Position numbers and translations under genes: made by a program
Shown here: piece by piece, positions 21,180 through 33,776 of the stretch
Layout of the letters: each line of letters starts with the position of its first letter
How positions within the stretch are numbered: the first letter of the stretch is position 1
Assembly: GCA_949130495.1 (NCBI GenBank)
Contig: CASBWL010000414.1
Location: 719,001-783,000, forward strand
Length of the DNA: 64,000 bases
Origin: Sambucus nigra
Taxonomy: Eukaryota > Streptophyta > Magnoliopsida > Dipsacales > Adoxaceae
Direction: 5' to 3'
Notes under the pieces: generated by a model
Told to the model about the DNA's origin: nothing
Databases searched by the model: none
What the model saw: the letters and a program-made list of their open reading frames with translations, nothing else

Positions 21180-22760
21180 TCAAGGGCGTGGAACAATATT
21201 GAGCTTGGAACGACGATAGCAGTGTTGATCAATGTTTAATGTTTTGGTCAAAACATCAGCAAATTGTTCTTCACTTGAAACATGAACAATCTGTAACTCC
21301 CTTCTTTGAATATGCTTGCTCACAAGGTGTAGATTCAACTCAATATGCTTGGTACGAGAGTGATACTTAGGATTGCTAGCTAAAGCTTCTGCACTCTTAT
21401 TATCACAATATATAAGGGGAACATCTACCATAGAAACCTTTCGCTCATTTAGCAGGTATGTAATCCATAAGACTTCAGAAGTAACTAAGGCAAGAGCATG
21501 ATATTCAGCTTCAGTTGTGCTCCTAGAAACAATAGGTTGTTTCTTAGATGACCAAGACACAAGATTATCACCAAAGTAAATAAAATATCCTCCAATTGAC
21601 TTGCGATCATCCAAATCTGACCCCCAATCAGCATCACAATAAGCTCTAAGAGAGGATACCCTAGAGTGATAGAATTGAAGTCCAAAATGAGAGGTACACT
21701 GAAGATATCCCAATACACGTTTGCAGGCCATCCAATGAAGCGTAGTAGGAGCACTCAAAAACATACTTAGCTTATTAACTGAGTATGCTATATCTGGCCT
21801 AGTAAGAACCACATATCGAAGAGAACCAGCAATACTCCTATAACGAGTTTGATTTAAAAAAGAAACACCTTTATCTTTGACAAGTTTTTCGGTATAACTC
21901 ATAGGAGTAGAACAACCTTTAGTATCCAACATGTTAGCCTTCTTCAAAATATCCCCAATATACTTGGTTTGAGAAAGATGCAAGCCAGCAACAGATGGTG
22001 TAACCTCAATACCAAGAAAGTAATTAAACTCTCATAAGTCTTTCAATGCATACTCTTTTCCAAGTGTAGAAATCAGCTTCTCAATCAAAGAAGTATCTAA
22101 ACCCGTAATCAAGAAATCATCCACATAGATAAGAATGAATAGTACATGGGCTCCTTCATGTTTGTAGAAAATATAAGTATCTGACTTTGTTGAATTGAAT
22201 CCCCATGAAACCAAAGAACTTTTAAGCTTATCATACCAAGATCGACGAGCTTGTTTAAGTCCATAGAGGGCCTTCTGAAACTTACACACATGAGAAGGGA
22301 AAAGTGGATCAATGAATCCTCGATGTTGCTGCATAAACACATCTTCAGATAATAATCCATTCAAGAATGCATTATTAACATTAAGTTGACATATAGGCCA
22401 CCTTTGCATGACTGCCATACTTAGAATCACTCGAATAGTACATGGCTTGACAACTAGGCTAAAGGTCTAAACATAATCAACACCATAGGTTTTATGGAAC
22501 CATTTAGCAACCAACCTAGACTTGTACTTGGAAATGGTACCATCAGGATTATACTTGATTCGAAACACCCATTTATTACCAACAACTTTAGAAGCTTCGT
22601 GTGGCGAAACTAGACTCCTTGTGCCATTTTTCATCAAAGCACTCATTTCATCATTTATGACAGCCTTCCATTTTGGATAAGTTAAGGCTTTCTTTATAGA
22701 GGTAGATTCTAATGTTGAAGTTATGGAAATATAAGTTTTAGGCTTTATAACACCAAATTT
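21180..22760 (-). pseudogene. Copia reverse transcriptase and RNase H
   Basis: Copies element RNA into DNA inside virus-like particles. RT starts near 22730 (WKAVINDEMSALMKNGT), then QLNVNNAFLNG, QKALYGLKQARRSWYDKL, and the catalytic YVDDFLITG at about 22105-22130, intact. RT continues to LTRPDIAYSVNKLSMF and is followed by RNase H (YCDADWGSDLDDRKS, STTEAEYHAL, IYCDNKSA, RTKHIEL), ending at 21180. Breaks: a TAG near 22467 in the segment normally reading DYxETF, and a gap between 21983 and 22032 where the frame is lost. QLNVNNAF has Asn where the catalytic Asp of QLDVxNAF usually stands. Confidence 0.9.
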
Positions 22761-22770
22761 TAGTTAAATT

Positions 22771-23858
22771 TTAGGTCATAGAGCGAGAGCCAACATATTG
22801 GTTATGGGAAGGCATGATGTTTGGATCATTTGATAAGGATGGACCAGAGGAGAAAGAGGATGAATTTCGAATATGGGGAGTGGTTGAGGTAGTAAATATA
22901 GGATCAGTAAGAGGAGAAGGAAAAGAGAAATTATTACTTACAAGTGCATGTATTGAACTTAAAGTTTGTGATGCCATGCCTGCCCTTAAAGTAACTAAAG
23001 ATGGTGATGAAGGAGAATCTGAAGCAGTAATTTTGAGTGTTTCAGAAGGATTCAAAATATGAATGAATGAAGAAAATGATTGAGAATCAGTAGGAAATTG
23101 ATATAATTTAGAGGGAAAGAGAAGTGAATAAGGAAATTCCTTCTCATTAAATTTAAAATGTCTAGAATTGTACACACGACCATAGGCATCTAAGCACTTG
23201 TATCCTTTATGTATGGGAGAATAACCAATAAACACATATTTTGAGTGAGAAAATCAAGCTTATGTTTATGATAAGGCCTTAGAATAGGGAAGCAAGAACG
23301 ACCAAAAGTTTTGAGAAAAGTGTGATTAGGTAATGTATTATAGAGTTTTTGAAGTGGTGAAATGTTATTGAGGGTTGGGGTTGGTAATATGTTTATAAGG
23401 TAACAAGAAGTATAGAAGGCCTCCCACCAATAAGACAAGGGCATTTTGGCTAGAGCTAACAGAGTAAGCCCCATTTCAACAATATGCCTATGCTTCCTCT
23501 CTACTACCCCATTTTGATGATGAGTATGAGGACAGCCATGTCTGAACATAATTCCTTCCTTACTTAGAAATTTTATGAAACATATAAATTGTCCCCCAAA
23601 GTCAGATTGAACACACTTAATCTTGCAATTTAATTGTTTGTCTATGATGTGTTTCCAAGCTTTGAAAGTAGAAAAGGCATTGGATTTGAGAGCTAAGGAA
23701 AACACCCAAGTGTACCTTGTATAATCATCAACAAAACCGATGTAATACTTAGAACCATCATTGCTCACTAAAGGTGATGGTCCCCATAAATGTGCGTGAA
23801 CTAACTCTAATGGAGCTTTTGATTTTATATGATTAATAGGAAAGTGAAATTGATGCAT
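22771..23858 (-). pseudogene. Copia integrase core and C-terminal region
   Basis: Would insert element DNA into chromosomes. The core (23858-23190) contains GFVDDYTRYTWVF, the second catalytic Asp in QSDFGGQF and the catalytic Glu in HHQNGVVERKHRH. The first catalytic Asp is missing: the segment reads LVHAHLWGPSP, with His at the Asp position. The frame changes at about 23235, after which the C-terminal part (FIGYSPIHKGYKCLD, VYNSRHFKFNEKEFP) runs to 22771. Both the active-site change and the frameshift make it inactive. Confidence 0.85.
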
Positions 23859-23864
23859 TTTACC

Positions 23865-24496
23865 TTATTGACATGCATCACAAAACTTAAGAGAAGATAA
23901 AGAATTAAAAACAAAAGAAGAAGAAGAAGATTTCGTTACTTTCTGCAAAACACGCTTATTTGGATGTCCTAATCTTTGATGAAGGATATTAGAAGTAATT
24001 GCAACATTTGTACAAGGATTTACAACAAGAGACGGACTAGATGTATTATTACAATAGGAAAGCATAGAAACAGAAATTGAAGATGTTTCAGAAAGATGAG
24101 CAATAAAGTCTTCTTTGGTGACAATTTGTAGAGACCATTTTTAGCCACTCCTTGAGCAAGATGGATCCCCTTCTCTTTGTCCTTCACAAAACACATATGA
24201 GCAACAAATTCAATAAGAAGAGGGTTATCTTTTAGTAACTTAGAGATGCTGATGAGATTTTTGGTTATTTGAGGTACAAGCAATATATTATTTAGATGCA
24301 ATTTATAACCACACGATGAGTTAAAAAATACACTGCCAAAATGAGTAATTTTTAAACCTGCTCCATTTCCCATAAGTAGAGACTCATGACCTCCATATTT
24401 CTCCATCAACTGAAGATTATTCATGTCATTTTTGATGTGGTGAGTTGTTCCACTATAAACAAACCAAGCTTTATTAGCAGCTCCTTCTACCATCAT
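23865..24496 (-). pseudogene. Copia protease and GAG-pre-integrase domain
   Basis: The protease part (24496-24160) has the conserved flap region (LHLNNILLVPQITKNLISIS), but its active site reads WFVYSGTTHHI, with Tyr in place of the catalytic Asp of the D-S/T-G triad. The pre-integrase domain (about 24065-23865) keeps LHQRLGHPNKRVLQ and ends with FCDACQ, part of the HHCC zinc site. A frameshift lies near 24020-24130. Confidence 0.85.
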
Positions 24497-24749
24497 ATTT
24501 AACCTGCCACCAATAGTTGAATTTCACCCATTGTTTGATCCTTCAAAACAAGTCATGTTCTACCCCTGTGCCACAAAAGCTGTACCATTCACATTTTGGC
24601 CTTGTCCTTGACTTGGCAAATTTGGCCTTTGATAGCCACTATATTGATTCACAAAGTTTCCAAGGTTACTTCCATCATTTCCTTGATAACCACACTGATA
24701 TCCACCACCAAAATTTCCTTGAAAACTATTTTTATATCTATTTATACAC

Positions 24750-25454
24750 TCAGTAGCTGAATGATTCCATTTGAAACAAATTTTGACATTGAAATCTAGG
24801 ACTATTTCCTCTTAACATAATACCTCTTCCACCAAATGAATTAAATACACCTCTGAACTGGCTATTAGGATTGCCTTTTCCACCTCCATCGAACTGATTT
24901 CTACCACCACCAGATCCTCTTCCTTGATCAAATCTTCCTCTATTTCAGTTACCTCTACTACCCCTATTCTAATTATTTTGATTTTGCCCATTCCAACATC
25001 CATTTTCCATATGCATATTGTTATTCCAACCATTATATTGAAACTTATCAGTTTGTACTAAGTTTGCACCAAAATTCTCTTTCACAACCTCTACTTCACC
25101 AAAATTATTCTTCTCAATCCGAGCTTCATGAGATACCAACATGTTATAAGCTTCACTCAACTACATTTTACTAATGTTTTCTTCAATATACACAACAAGG
25201 GGATCAAAATTTTCTCCTAAACCACTGATCAAATATGTAATGATCTTTATATCATTTACAACTTCACCAGTAAGCAACAATACATCAGCTATTTTCTTTA
25301 ACTTTGTATAGAGTTGTGTTATAGTTAAATCACCTTTCTTTGTATTCAAAAGCATTGTTTTAATACTTATTTTCTTAGCTAAACTGTCTGCCCCAATTTG
25401 TTATTCTAATTTATACCACAAACTTACCACACAAAGCAAATCTTCACTAATTGA
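24750..25454 (-). pseudogene. Copia gag (UBN2 type), 5' truncated
   Basis: From 25454 the minus strand reads a capsid core including LAKKISIKTMLLNTKKGDL and ISGLGENFDPLVVYIEE, typical of plant copia gag. A Gly/Asn-rich linker follows, then a CCHC zinc knuckle near 24750-24790 whose second half (CFKWNHSATEC) is clear but is put out of frame with its first Cys by one extra base. The first roughly 100 residues are missing at the 25454 junction. Confidence 0.8.
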
Positions 25455-28400
25455 AGAGATCAGCGGACTTAGGAGCAACTGATCCTTTATTTGCCATAGA
25501 ACATAGGCTGAACTTAACTTCTAAACTTCAACATATTGACGCGACTAAGAATGTGTCTCAGAAGTGCGTACTCCCTAGGCTTAAGTGCAAGACTGTTGCG
25601 TTAGTAATAAACCCGGTAATTCAGGATCGTATCCACAAGGAAATAGGACAACAGGGTTGTGACGACGTTCGACAGATAACGGAATCCTAACTCTGACTCT
25701 AAAGAAAAAGAAAAAGATGATTGGTATGAAAATTTACTAAAACTAAATGCAATTTTGAAAATAACTATTTAATGCACGAAAGTCTAAAGGAAATGCAGCT
25801 ACTCTAAATTACTGATGATAATTGACTTGAAACTGTAAACTATATAATGAAATAACACGACGGGAATACAATCCCTCAACCCTAGTGTATTGCAGGTATA
25901 ATACTAATCGTAAATTTAAATGATTAATTAGACCTAGAATTTAGTACTCCCAAGCATTACGTATATGAGGTTTAAGCCCGCATCATACTTAATCAGAGGA
26001 CGAGTAAATCAGTATTGCGATAGTTGCACTCGAATTGCATTTCAAAGCATCTCGATTACCCAGAAGCAAACGAGATCCAAGGATCTACAATTGTCACGTT
26101 CCTACTCAATACGGTCGTAATCAAACCATTAAATTTAGAGGATTAATTTTATACACATACAATTATCACATCAGGTTGGGTTCATGTATCCCGACCTTAG
26201 AAAATCTAGCCTAACATGCTGAAACTAATGAAAACAATTGTTGAATTGCAGAAAACCATGATTAAACTAAGGAAGAATTGTAAAATGATGTAGAAAGGAG
26301 ATTGGACAGAAGAAATTAACTACTAATCTTACCAAAGCACTAAAAGAAATAATTAAAATTACTTGTAATAACTGAACTCTGAACAATCTTCAATCTTGGA
26401 ATTAAAATACTAAGCTATCTCTAAACTAGGGATTTTACAGAAAGAGTGGAAAATTAGATAAATTCTCCGTCCTAAGAATGATAATAAAATGGGTTTAAAT
26501 ACCCTACAAAACTTCAGGAGTTTTAGCTGAACTAGGACTCTCCATTAGAGGAAGATTAGAAAATTAAAATTCGACAGTCGGACCGGTTCGATCCTCCTTC
26601 GGTTCGGTCTTGCTAGAATTCAGATTAGTTCGTTTATTTCTTGGGTGGATCGATCCGGCACGAATCGGTTCATTTGTTTTCTTTCAGCTTCGGTCCGTCT
26701 TCGATCCGGGGTTCTCTGGAAATTGGCATTGTGAATCGGTCCGGATTTCCTTTGACTTTTTCTTCAGACTTTGACTGCTCATAACTTTCACACCGGAACT
26801 CCGATTGAGGTGTCGTTTCTTCGTACGTGCTCGTGAACTTGATGTCTTCAACTTCTCTTTAGTTGCCTCAACTGAATTCTAGGTAAAAATTACAATTTTG
26901 CCCTTTTGAATTTCCTTTTTTCTTCCTCGATTCTTCCGATTTCTTTCTTTCTTTATTGGCATTAAATACCTGCAAAATTAGTACGAAATACCAGAAACTC
27001 GGTGTACTCGTTAGAATAAGTCAGTAGTAAGATTATGGGATAAACTCAAATCGATTACGTTGTTCGAGGTGCTAAAAGTAACTAAATTAAAGGGATAAAT
27101 TTGGAAGAATTTATGCCTAATCAAATCCCCTAACTTAGAACTTTGCACGTCCCGAGCATTATAAAAGAATCCTAGCAAGGCTTAACTCTTGAAAATCATT
27201 TTATTGGGATATAATACCTTTTTCGCGGGCAAGCGATTGCATTTAGCGTATGCAACAAGCCTTTAAACCCCTAGGTCACCCTACTAGGATGAGTTGTGTC
27301 TTGTGAGGGTTTGTAGAGAATATACCCACAAAATTCGGCTCGAAGAACTTTTAAAATACGCAAAAATTGTATAATTCAAACTTTCCCAGAAAATAGTCAT
27401 CATCAAGTCATGCTCAATAGTCTCAAATCATAGTGCTTGTGTGCGAAGCCGGAAAATTTAACCGCGAATTTCCATCGATTGACCATTACCTTACTTATCC
27501 AAAAATTCGCTTTGATTTCAAATTCTCACGGAATGCTCTCTCAAATGAATCACTCGGAATGTGGCTATTCTCTCGGTGTGCGTGATATAAAGAGTAAATA
27601 TATTAGAACCAAGTTTACGCACACAAGTAGAAAGACAAAAATTCTATAGTGATTGGATCTCATCAACGGAATACGGTTTGAAAAATGGGAACATTGCCTC
27701 TTATACATACGTCTTATCTCTTTTATTATCTTTTTTATCTTAGCTCTCTACACGGTAATCAATTTCACAATTTGGACTCGGTTAGGACTTTTTCGAGTTA
27801 TATGGTATATTGAGTAAAATGAAAGTGGTAGGGAAGGTTGGAATTAAAAAAGTCATTTATGATGTCCATTTGTGCTTTTTCCGGGCTATTGCTCATTTTC
27901 TCTTCTTTTTCTCTAATTTTTTCTGTTTTTCACTTCTTTTCTTTTCTTGCTATTTTTCTTGAGCATATCTATTTTTTTCTTGCCCCTTTTTATGCACTTT
28001 TCGGACTTTATTGAATATTCCCTTTTCGCAATTCCAGGCTACTTGGGTTTTTCGGGGTACCAAACGAAAAGGATAAATTTTTCAGCCCAATTGGGTTACA
28101 AAATGGATGATTTTTCATAACTTTTTCTAGCCAATATTTTTGGGTAACAAACAATGGCCTACTTCATTATCCGAATTTCTTATTAATTTACCATATGCAT
28201 TTCGAGATGAATTTAATTCAGAGATTTGTAGAGCGCTTTTCAATGCAATATTACACATGTTTTCCATAACCAATCAAAATGAAAGAATTGAGATCATCAA
28301 CGACTTATTTGGCGCTGAAAAGAACTTTGAGTTAATAATTAACTCGGATTGATTTATAAATTTCACAAAGATGAAAGGCTCGAATCTCCGCAGGGTTGTT

Positions 28401-28650
28401 AATCTCCACACTTATTCGTTAAGTCGTCAATTTTCGCTCAATTTCCATCTTTGGTCAATTTCGGCTTTGTGTACTTGAATTTTACAACTTGAGACTTTAA
28501 CTGACTTTTAATGATATTTTTGAAAATTTTGAATTCCCATTTTTACTTATTTTGAAGAAAAATATTTTTGGGTTTTTCAAAATTTTAGGAAGCTTTTAAA
28601 TTTTTGGGCATTTTTGAGGATTTGTGAACTTTTAGAAATACGCACTTATG
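25455..28650 (-). repeat. Athila-like LTR (boundaries approximate)
   Basis: On the minus strand it runs from just after a PPT (28665-28651) to a region (about 25660-25560) reading TTGTGGATACGATCCTGAAT, TACCGGGTTTATTACTAACG and TTGCACTT, a wording I associate with the U5 end of Athila-type LTRs. A cluster of ATCGATCC, GGACCG and GGTTCG words lies at 26576-26740. No ORF here has support. The left limit at 25455 is a truncating junction with copia gag, and no second LTR exists for comparison. Confidence 0.5.
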
Positions 28651-28665
28651 ACCCCCCTAACTTAA
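28651..28665 (-). other. Polypurine tract of Athila-like element
   Basis: Minus strand TTAAGTTAGGGGGGT, preceded by CTTGAGGACAATGCAAAAGT, the usual end of Athila-type interiors. Confidence 0.7.
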
Positions 28666-28855
28666 ACTTTTGCATTGTCCTCAAGAAAAAAGGACTAAAA
28701 TCTAAACAAGGAAAAATAAGAAGTGCGATAAATAAAACAAACAAATGGAGAAAATGCAGTGTTTTATAAAACAGGACTGTGGTACAACAACAGCAAAGAG
28801 CATACAGCATGTGGACAAGGGAGACAACTAAAAACTGTCACAAACAGCCAAGGCT

Positions 28856-30020
28856 TCAATGGGGTGGTGGTTGGGAAGAGCTAGGCGCGTCGGGGCCATA
28901 GGGGTCATAGAAGTAGGATGTCAATCGCTCGTTGGGATCCCCTTGGCGTCGGTACAAGTCCTCTTGGAAATGAAACATCATGCTTGTATCGCGACGGTAG
29001 TCAGTCAAAAAGCTGTTGAATCTCGTCTCAAGGGCCGACATACGGTTAGTGAAGTCGCTACCCGCCCATTCAAAATCGGGGTCGTCTTCTTCTTCGACTG
29101 ACTCTTCATCCTCACCTATGTCACCCATGTCCACATCAGCACCTCTTTCTTCTTCTTCCTCTTCCTCACTCGAGGCAGCATCGTCCTCGTCATCACTTCC
29201 CCGCCTCATCCAGAGGATGGCTAGATGTTTGGCGCTCCGCGTGCGAGTTCCCTGTCCAAAAGTATCGGGGAGGCGAGTATGATCAAGCGGCGCCTCAATA
29301 CCAGGGTCCTTGAGGATGGAGGTAATCAAACGTGAATATGGAAGTTGTGTTGCACCTTTCTCATCCATGACCGCGACGATGATGTCGGCGTATAGGGTGC
29401 GAGCCAGGTTAATGGAAGTGTTAGGATCTAAGAGGTGGTATGTCAATGTGGCCTTACGGGGACGCATCGCTGAATTGTTGGATGTTTGCAAAATATTTGC
29501 ACACACAGTTTGGAAGGCGAGGCATGCTTTCTTGTTAAGATGGCCAATAGCGACAGTGCCCCCTCCATGCAACATCGGGGGCAATACGCTCCATAATCAG
29601 TTCTTTGGCGACCGAGGCGACATTCATTGGGTGGGTGAAATCTTGAACATAGGGAACGTCGTATTCGGCCAACTTGGCCGTGAGAAGGGCCAACGAAAAA
29701 GGGATGACGGTACCATCAACATAGGCTTGAGACTCGAATTGGCCCGTTCGAACAAGGGATCCATAGAAAGATCGGACCTCGGCTGCCCAAACCATTTCGC
29801 ATGGTTGATTAAGGAATCGACACCAAACCCTAGGCATGAAGAGGGCGGTGACGGAATTGGGTATACCTGACCATTGAACAGCGCGCTCCATGTGGAGTTT
29901 GCGATCCGGACCAAAGAACCGATTGCACCATCGCTCCTCTTGGCGGGAACGGAATTCACTATGGCCGGAAGGTAGGATTTCAATGGAGTCATATTTGACG
30001 GGGGTGGGTCGTTGGGCCAT
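28856..30020 (-). pseudogene. Athila-type extra ORF ('putative plant transposon protein'), frameshifted
   Basis: Starts at ATG 30020 (MAQRPTPVKYDSIEILPSG) and continues with RSRQEERWCNRFFGP, EVRSFYGSLVRTGQFESQA and VDGTVIPFS. This fits the plant transposon protein domain I know as PF20167, often found downstream of pol in Athila elements. After about 29560 the protein continues in another frame (IGHLNKKACLAFQTVCANIL) to 28856. The C-terminal half holds an Asp/Glu-rich stretch around residues 130-170 of that segment and ends in a Pro/Ser tail. One frameshift near 29540-29580 breaks it; otherwise it is well preserved. A role in the element is not known. PPT and LTR follow on the same strand. 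Confidence 0.65.
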
Positions 30021-30583
30021 GATAACACATATGTCAATGCGTAATACTATAGAGGTGAGTTAATATGTCCTTTTTCACTTCTAATTTTGAACATTTCAAT
30101 ATTTATGTAGGACCTATACCAGTACATATGATTTATAGAACCTATCATGCTCTAAGAAATCAAATATATGTGTGTCTCTATTTACTATACGCGTGTCTCT
30201 ATTTTCCAAATGAATGAGTAAAGGTTGCACATTTATTTTCTGAACACTGAATTCAACGAATATAAATAGACATGCATAATATGAAATGAAATATGATAAC
30301 AATGATCCTGAGAATATTTTATGGCTGTTGTGAAATCTGCTTGCCCATTTGTTCTAGGTAACAGTATTAGTGCTCCCTTTTATGCTACTTAAATTACTCA
30401 ATTAGTGGGTTTGAGGATATCCCATTACTGGCCTCTTTGAGATGGAAGTAAGGATTCAATGTGCCTAATATAACTAAGAAAAGTGATACTGCTGTTGTAA
30501 ATATAGAAATATGTTGATTTAATCGTATTATATTGTTCAATCAAACAAAAAACATATAGCCCAAGGTTAATAACATTAATAAC
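30021..30583. other. Unassigned spacer
   Basis: AT-rich DNA between the start of the Athila ORF and the Tat integrase ruin. No coding or LTR signal seen. Confidence 0.4.
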
Positions 30584-31480
30584 ATGAAAGAACTTAACTT
30601 TACCCTAAAACACATGAAAAACAGACAAGTCTTAAGAAGGGTAGATGGTTCTCATACTGAAAACTTTAGAAGTTCACAAAGCCTAAAATCTCTGGCTTCA
30701 GAAGTAGATAAAGACTCTTTTTCGAATCAGCTAACACTGAGTTATTGTTGGATAAAAGAGGATTGTAAGGACATCATCTGTGGATATGGGGGCCCATATG
30801 AGCTAGTATCATACAACGGGTTACATTTTGAGGAAGAAGTGACATAATTTGTCAACGAGTACATGCTTCAAAGACACAAATCTTCTCCCTACCGACCACA
30901 AACCAACGATGCAGTTAAAGACTCCAATAAGAACCTCAAACTAATCATCAACAAGATGACTGAGAGTTGCTGAGATTAGGCGGATCGAATCCCTTACGTC
31001 CCCTTGGGCTATTGCACTTCAGTTCGAGCATCAACTAGGGCTACCCCTTACTCTCTATAGTATATGCCATTGAAACATTCCTACCCATTGAACTAGAAAT
31101 ACCTTCACTACGCATCAAGCTTAAAAGAAAAGTTAACGAAGAAGACTGACATCGAAGGTGACTTACGAGTTTTCTCTCTTGGACAGAATAAGGCTAAAGG
31201 ATCTATATCATATACAAGGGTACCATCACCAGATAACGTTATGATTTAAGAAGAGAGTTAAGGACCATGGTGTTTGAGAAGGGTACTTAGCCCTCAAAGA
31301 AATCATAGAACCCGTCTGGGACCATAGAGGGAAACTCAAGTCAAAATGGAGTGGCCCCTATATTGTGAAGAAAATCCTGTCTGGTGGCGCCATTATGCTC
31401 ACTGACCTTGACAGAGAAGAAATGGCATGTCCAGTCAACCTGGACCACCTCAAGAAATTCTATGCCCAATTCAAAATCTC
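30584..31480 (+). pseudogene. Tat-type Ty3/gypsy integrase ruin
   Basis: Plus-strand islands: CGYGGPYELVSYNGLHFEEE (about 30778-30840), SSPYRPQTNDAVKDSNKNLK with LIINKMTE (about 30886-30962), an ATPYSL...IELEIPSLRI segment (about 31030-31110) and a C-terminal block RGKLKSKWSGPYIVKKIL with SGGAIMLTDLD and LDHLKKFYA (about 31330-31465). The order and wording match integrases of Tat-lineage gypsy elements. The second catalytic Asp is Tyr (SYNG), the catalytic Glu position (NDAVKD) is also changed, and stops and frameshifts are frequent. It is the oldest-looking pol segment here. Confidence 0.8.
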
Positions 31481-32229
31481 GGCGCGCTATGACTCCTCCC
31501 ATACCCTTCTATTCTAAAAAAATCTTCATTTCACTCCACTTAGAACTACACATGGCCTGATCCTCTAAAAAAATCCTTTTGCTTTAAAAATGAAGCTCAG
31601 AATTTTTTTGAAACCCTAGAGGTATCTAGGCAGCTCATATGCTTTACATGGGCACAATCTCCTTATTTTTCATAAAATGCTATTATTTTCTTATTTTCGA
31701 GAATGAGAGTTCATTTTATCATTTACATTAACAAAGGGATAGTATAGATAATTCAAATTTAAAGCTCATCAAGAGGCACAACAATATAATCAAAATCCTT
31801 TTTTATTCCATTTTGAGAAATTTTGGCACGATTATATGAAATATCAACGTAGGGAATCAAACAACTACCCCCGCCAACCTAACTATCCTAAAACAAACCA
31901 AAACAATCTACTCTTAAGAAAACTAACTAAATACTTCCCAGTCATACGAAACCTTCACAAATATCACCAAATTCATAAAAGACATTGCCTGCATCTACCA
32001 AAAGATCCAACCCCATAATCGTCTGCATCTTGAGGCCCCTAAACTTCCCCTACTTCGATAGTATGTTGAAGGCGCTCCATGGAACTGTAAGACCAGATCA
32101 ACTTAGAGGAAACCACTACGCCCCCTCCATACTGTAAAACATGGCAAACCATCCCTGCATGGTCTCCTCGGCCAACATCTTAACCACTTCCATCTTCCAC
32201 AACCATTTCATTTAATATCCGGACACATG
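31481..32229. other. Post-integrase spacer of the old Tat element
   Basis: Begins with sequence resembling the end of Tat pol and its trailer (AGGTATCTAGGCAGCTCATA at about 31620). No independent gene supported; the short + frame at 31836-32018 has no recognisable content. Confidence 0.4.
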
Positions 32230-33191
32230 TCAAACCTTGCTAACATATTGGGAAGAATGGGTTGACGATTGACGACTCTCCCAAAAAGAGCCTAACCGTA
32301 TGTTCAAGAGCCGACAAGGAAAAAATAAGGAGGTCTGTCGAAGGCCAAATAACCGAATGTACCGGTATCCCCCAGTTCCAGAATAGGTTGCAACCCTCCC
32401 ATAAGGGCACTGACTAGCGCAAACGTCGATCCCCATGCTCAATTAACTAGTTTACTGAGTTCTTGACATTCGATACAAAGATGATGAAATAGTGTGTGAA
32501 GAAATTTGGCACAACTACCAAGGGATATTCATGGGGATCGCCAAACATAATCTCTTCGATAGCCACATGAATATGATGATGGGACTTCCTCTAAAAAAAT
32601 TAGAACATCCTTCCCACTAAGCATCTAGACAGTTTAGTGTCTCCACCAGTATCATTATCGCAGGATTGTGACGGTAAGACATCCACATAGTAATAAAAGT
32701 CATTTGGGGGTCCACCAATAGGTCCCCAATCACCAGCAGTAGCTTAAACATTAAGCTAATGGCAATCGCTCCGACACGGCCTGCATCATAAACATATCAC
32801 AGATGCACGAAGTACATTACAACTGGGAGGGAGATAATTCCTCTAGTAACTAATGACCAAGTCTCCAAAGGGGAAATATGGAGAAGTATGCTAACAGCTC
32901 CCGAGGAGATCGAGAGAATTCGGGCATGATCGTCGCCACATTGGGGTTTACGCCCAATATAGTAGAAAACTCCTCATAGGTAAGGCAGACCTCGTCCAAG
33001 ACAAAACAAAAACATGATCCTTGGGGTACCAAAATTACGTTGTTGCTACCAGCATGTTCCACTCAATGGGGGTGGTTACGCCCCAAAGAGATCCAACGCA
33101 TGTTAAAGGTGTCATAGTCTACATTGTACGAACACAGAGCCTCTAAATTCCAAATATAAGAGGCCAATTCCGCACTTATGGGAAAGGCCAT
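32230..33191 (-). pseudogene. Antisense gene P2 of old Tat element, plant retroelement accessory protein, decayed
   Basis: Runs opposite to the Tat integrase. ATG at 33191 opens a frame MAFPISAELASYIWNLEAL, DTFNMRWISLGRN, then a TGA (about 33063-33065), then continues in the same frame as SCFCFVLDEVCLTYEEFSTI and a VNPNVATIMPEFSRSPREL segment to 32850. Further stops follow, and a last open stretch ends at 32230. The VLDEVCLTYEEF segment resembles the N-terminal part of plant retroelement proteins related to the plant mobile domain, but I cannot place it firmly. A TATA box lies 86 bp upstream. Its neighbour P1 is on the same strand with a similar promoter region, so the two may be diverged duplicates or two parts of one cargo region. 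Confidence 0.5.
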
Positions 33192-33276
33192 TTTACAAAT
33201 AACAAGACACAAGACATGAAATAAGTAAGAGAGAGAAAATGTGAATGGGTGAAGAAATCTCTCCCACCTTACCTCC

Positions 33277-33284
33277 TTTTTATA
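33277..33284 (-). promoter_or_regulatory. TATA box upstream of P2
   Basis: Minus strand TATAAAAAGGAGG, 86 bp before the P2 ATG at 33191, followed by a pyrimidine-rich leader. It suggests the gene had its own antisense promoter. Confidence 0.5.
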
Positions 33285-33776
33285 CTTTAAAAATTAAGCT
33301 AAAAACAAAGAGCTTGCAAATATCATAATGGAAGACTACCCCATCAACTACTAAGTAGCTGAAAAAAGTGCAATCAAAGCTTTGGAGTGATTTGATTGGG
33401 ATGACCTACCGATAGGAGGGGCAAGGGGCATATTGATCGACATCCCCCTAGTTTTAGAAAATTCTATCCTTCCTTTTTTGTAAAAATAAAAAACTTATAA
33501 AAAGAATCTTTGTTTACAAGAAATTCGAATTTTCCTACCTAAATTTTTACTCATCCCGTCTTAAAATAAATTTTCTCTTGAGAAATTCTAATCCTTTTTA
33601 TAGTCTCAACAGCAAAGTAAAAAAGTACACGTAGATTAAGTCATTTAAGGGAAAGATAAATAAATAAAAAGCCCCTTTCATTTCTTACATATTGCTATCA
33701 CTACATATTTTGCATAAAAGATAAAGAAAAACAATGGGACTCGACCTGGTATCCTAAACTTTCTTTCTGTCTCTTT

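Larger units (their letters stand above)
20860..25454 (-). mobile_element. E4: Ty1/copia retrotransposon, 5' truncated
   Basis: Minus-strand order gag, protease, integrase, RT, RNase H, PPT, LTR, with integrase before RT, which defines copia. The 3' LTR is 20860-21166. There is no 5' LTR: gag stops abruptly at 25454, where an Athila-like LTR begins. The polyprotein is readable end to end but has stops and frameshifts in several places, so it is dead. Confidence 0.85.

Noticed and set aside
28140..28352. 70-codon + frame inside the Athila-like LTR
   Set aside because: No domain recognised and it lies in LTR sequence on the opposite strand.
29016..29870. Plus-strand frames of 88 and 186 codons
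   Set aside because: They are shadows of the minus-strand Athila ORF, open because of its acidic and GC-rich codons (Ser-rich text opposite the Glu/Asp tract).
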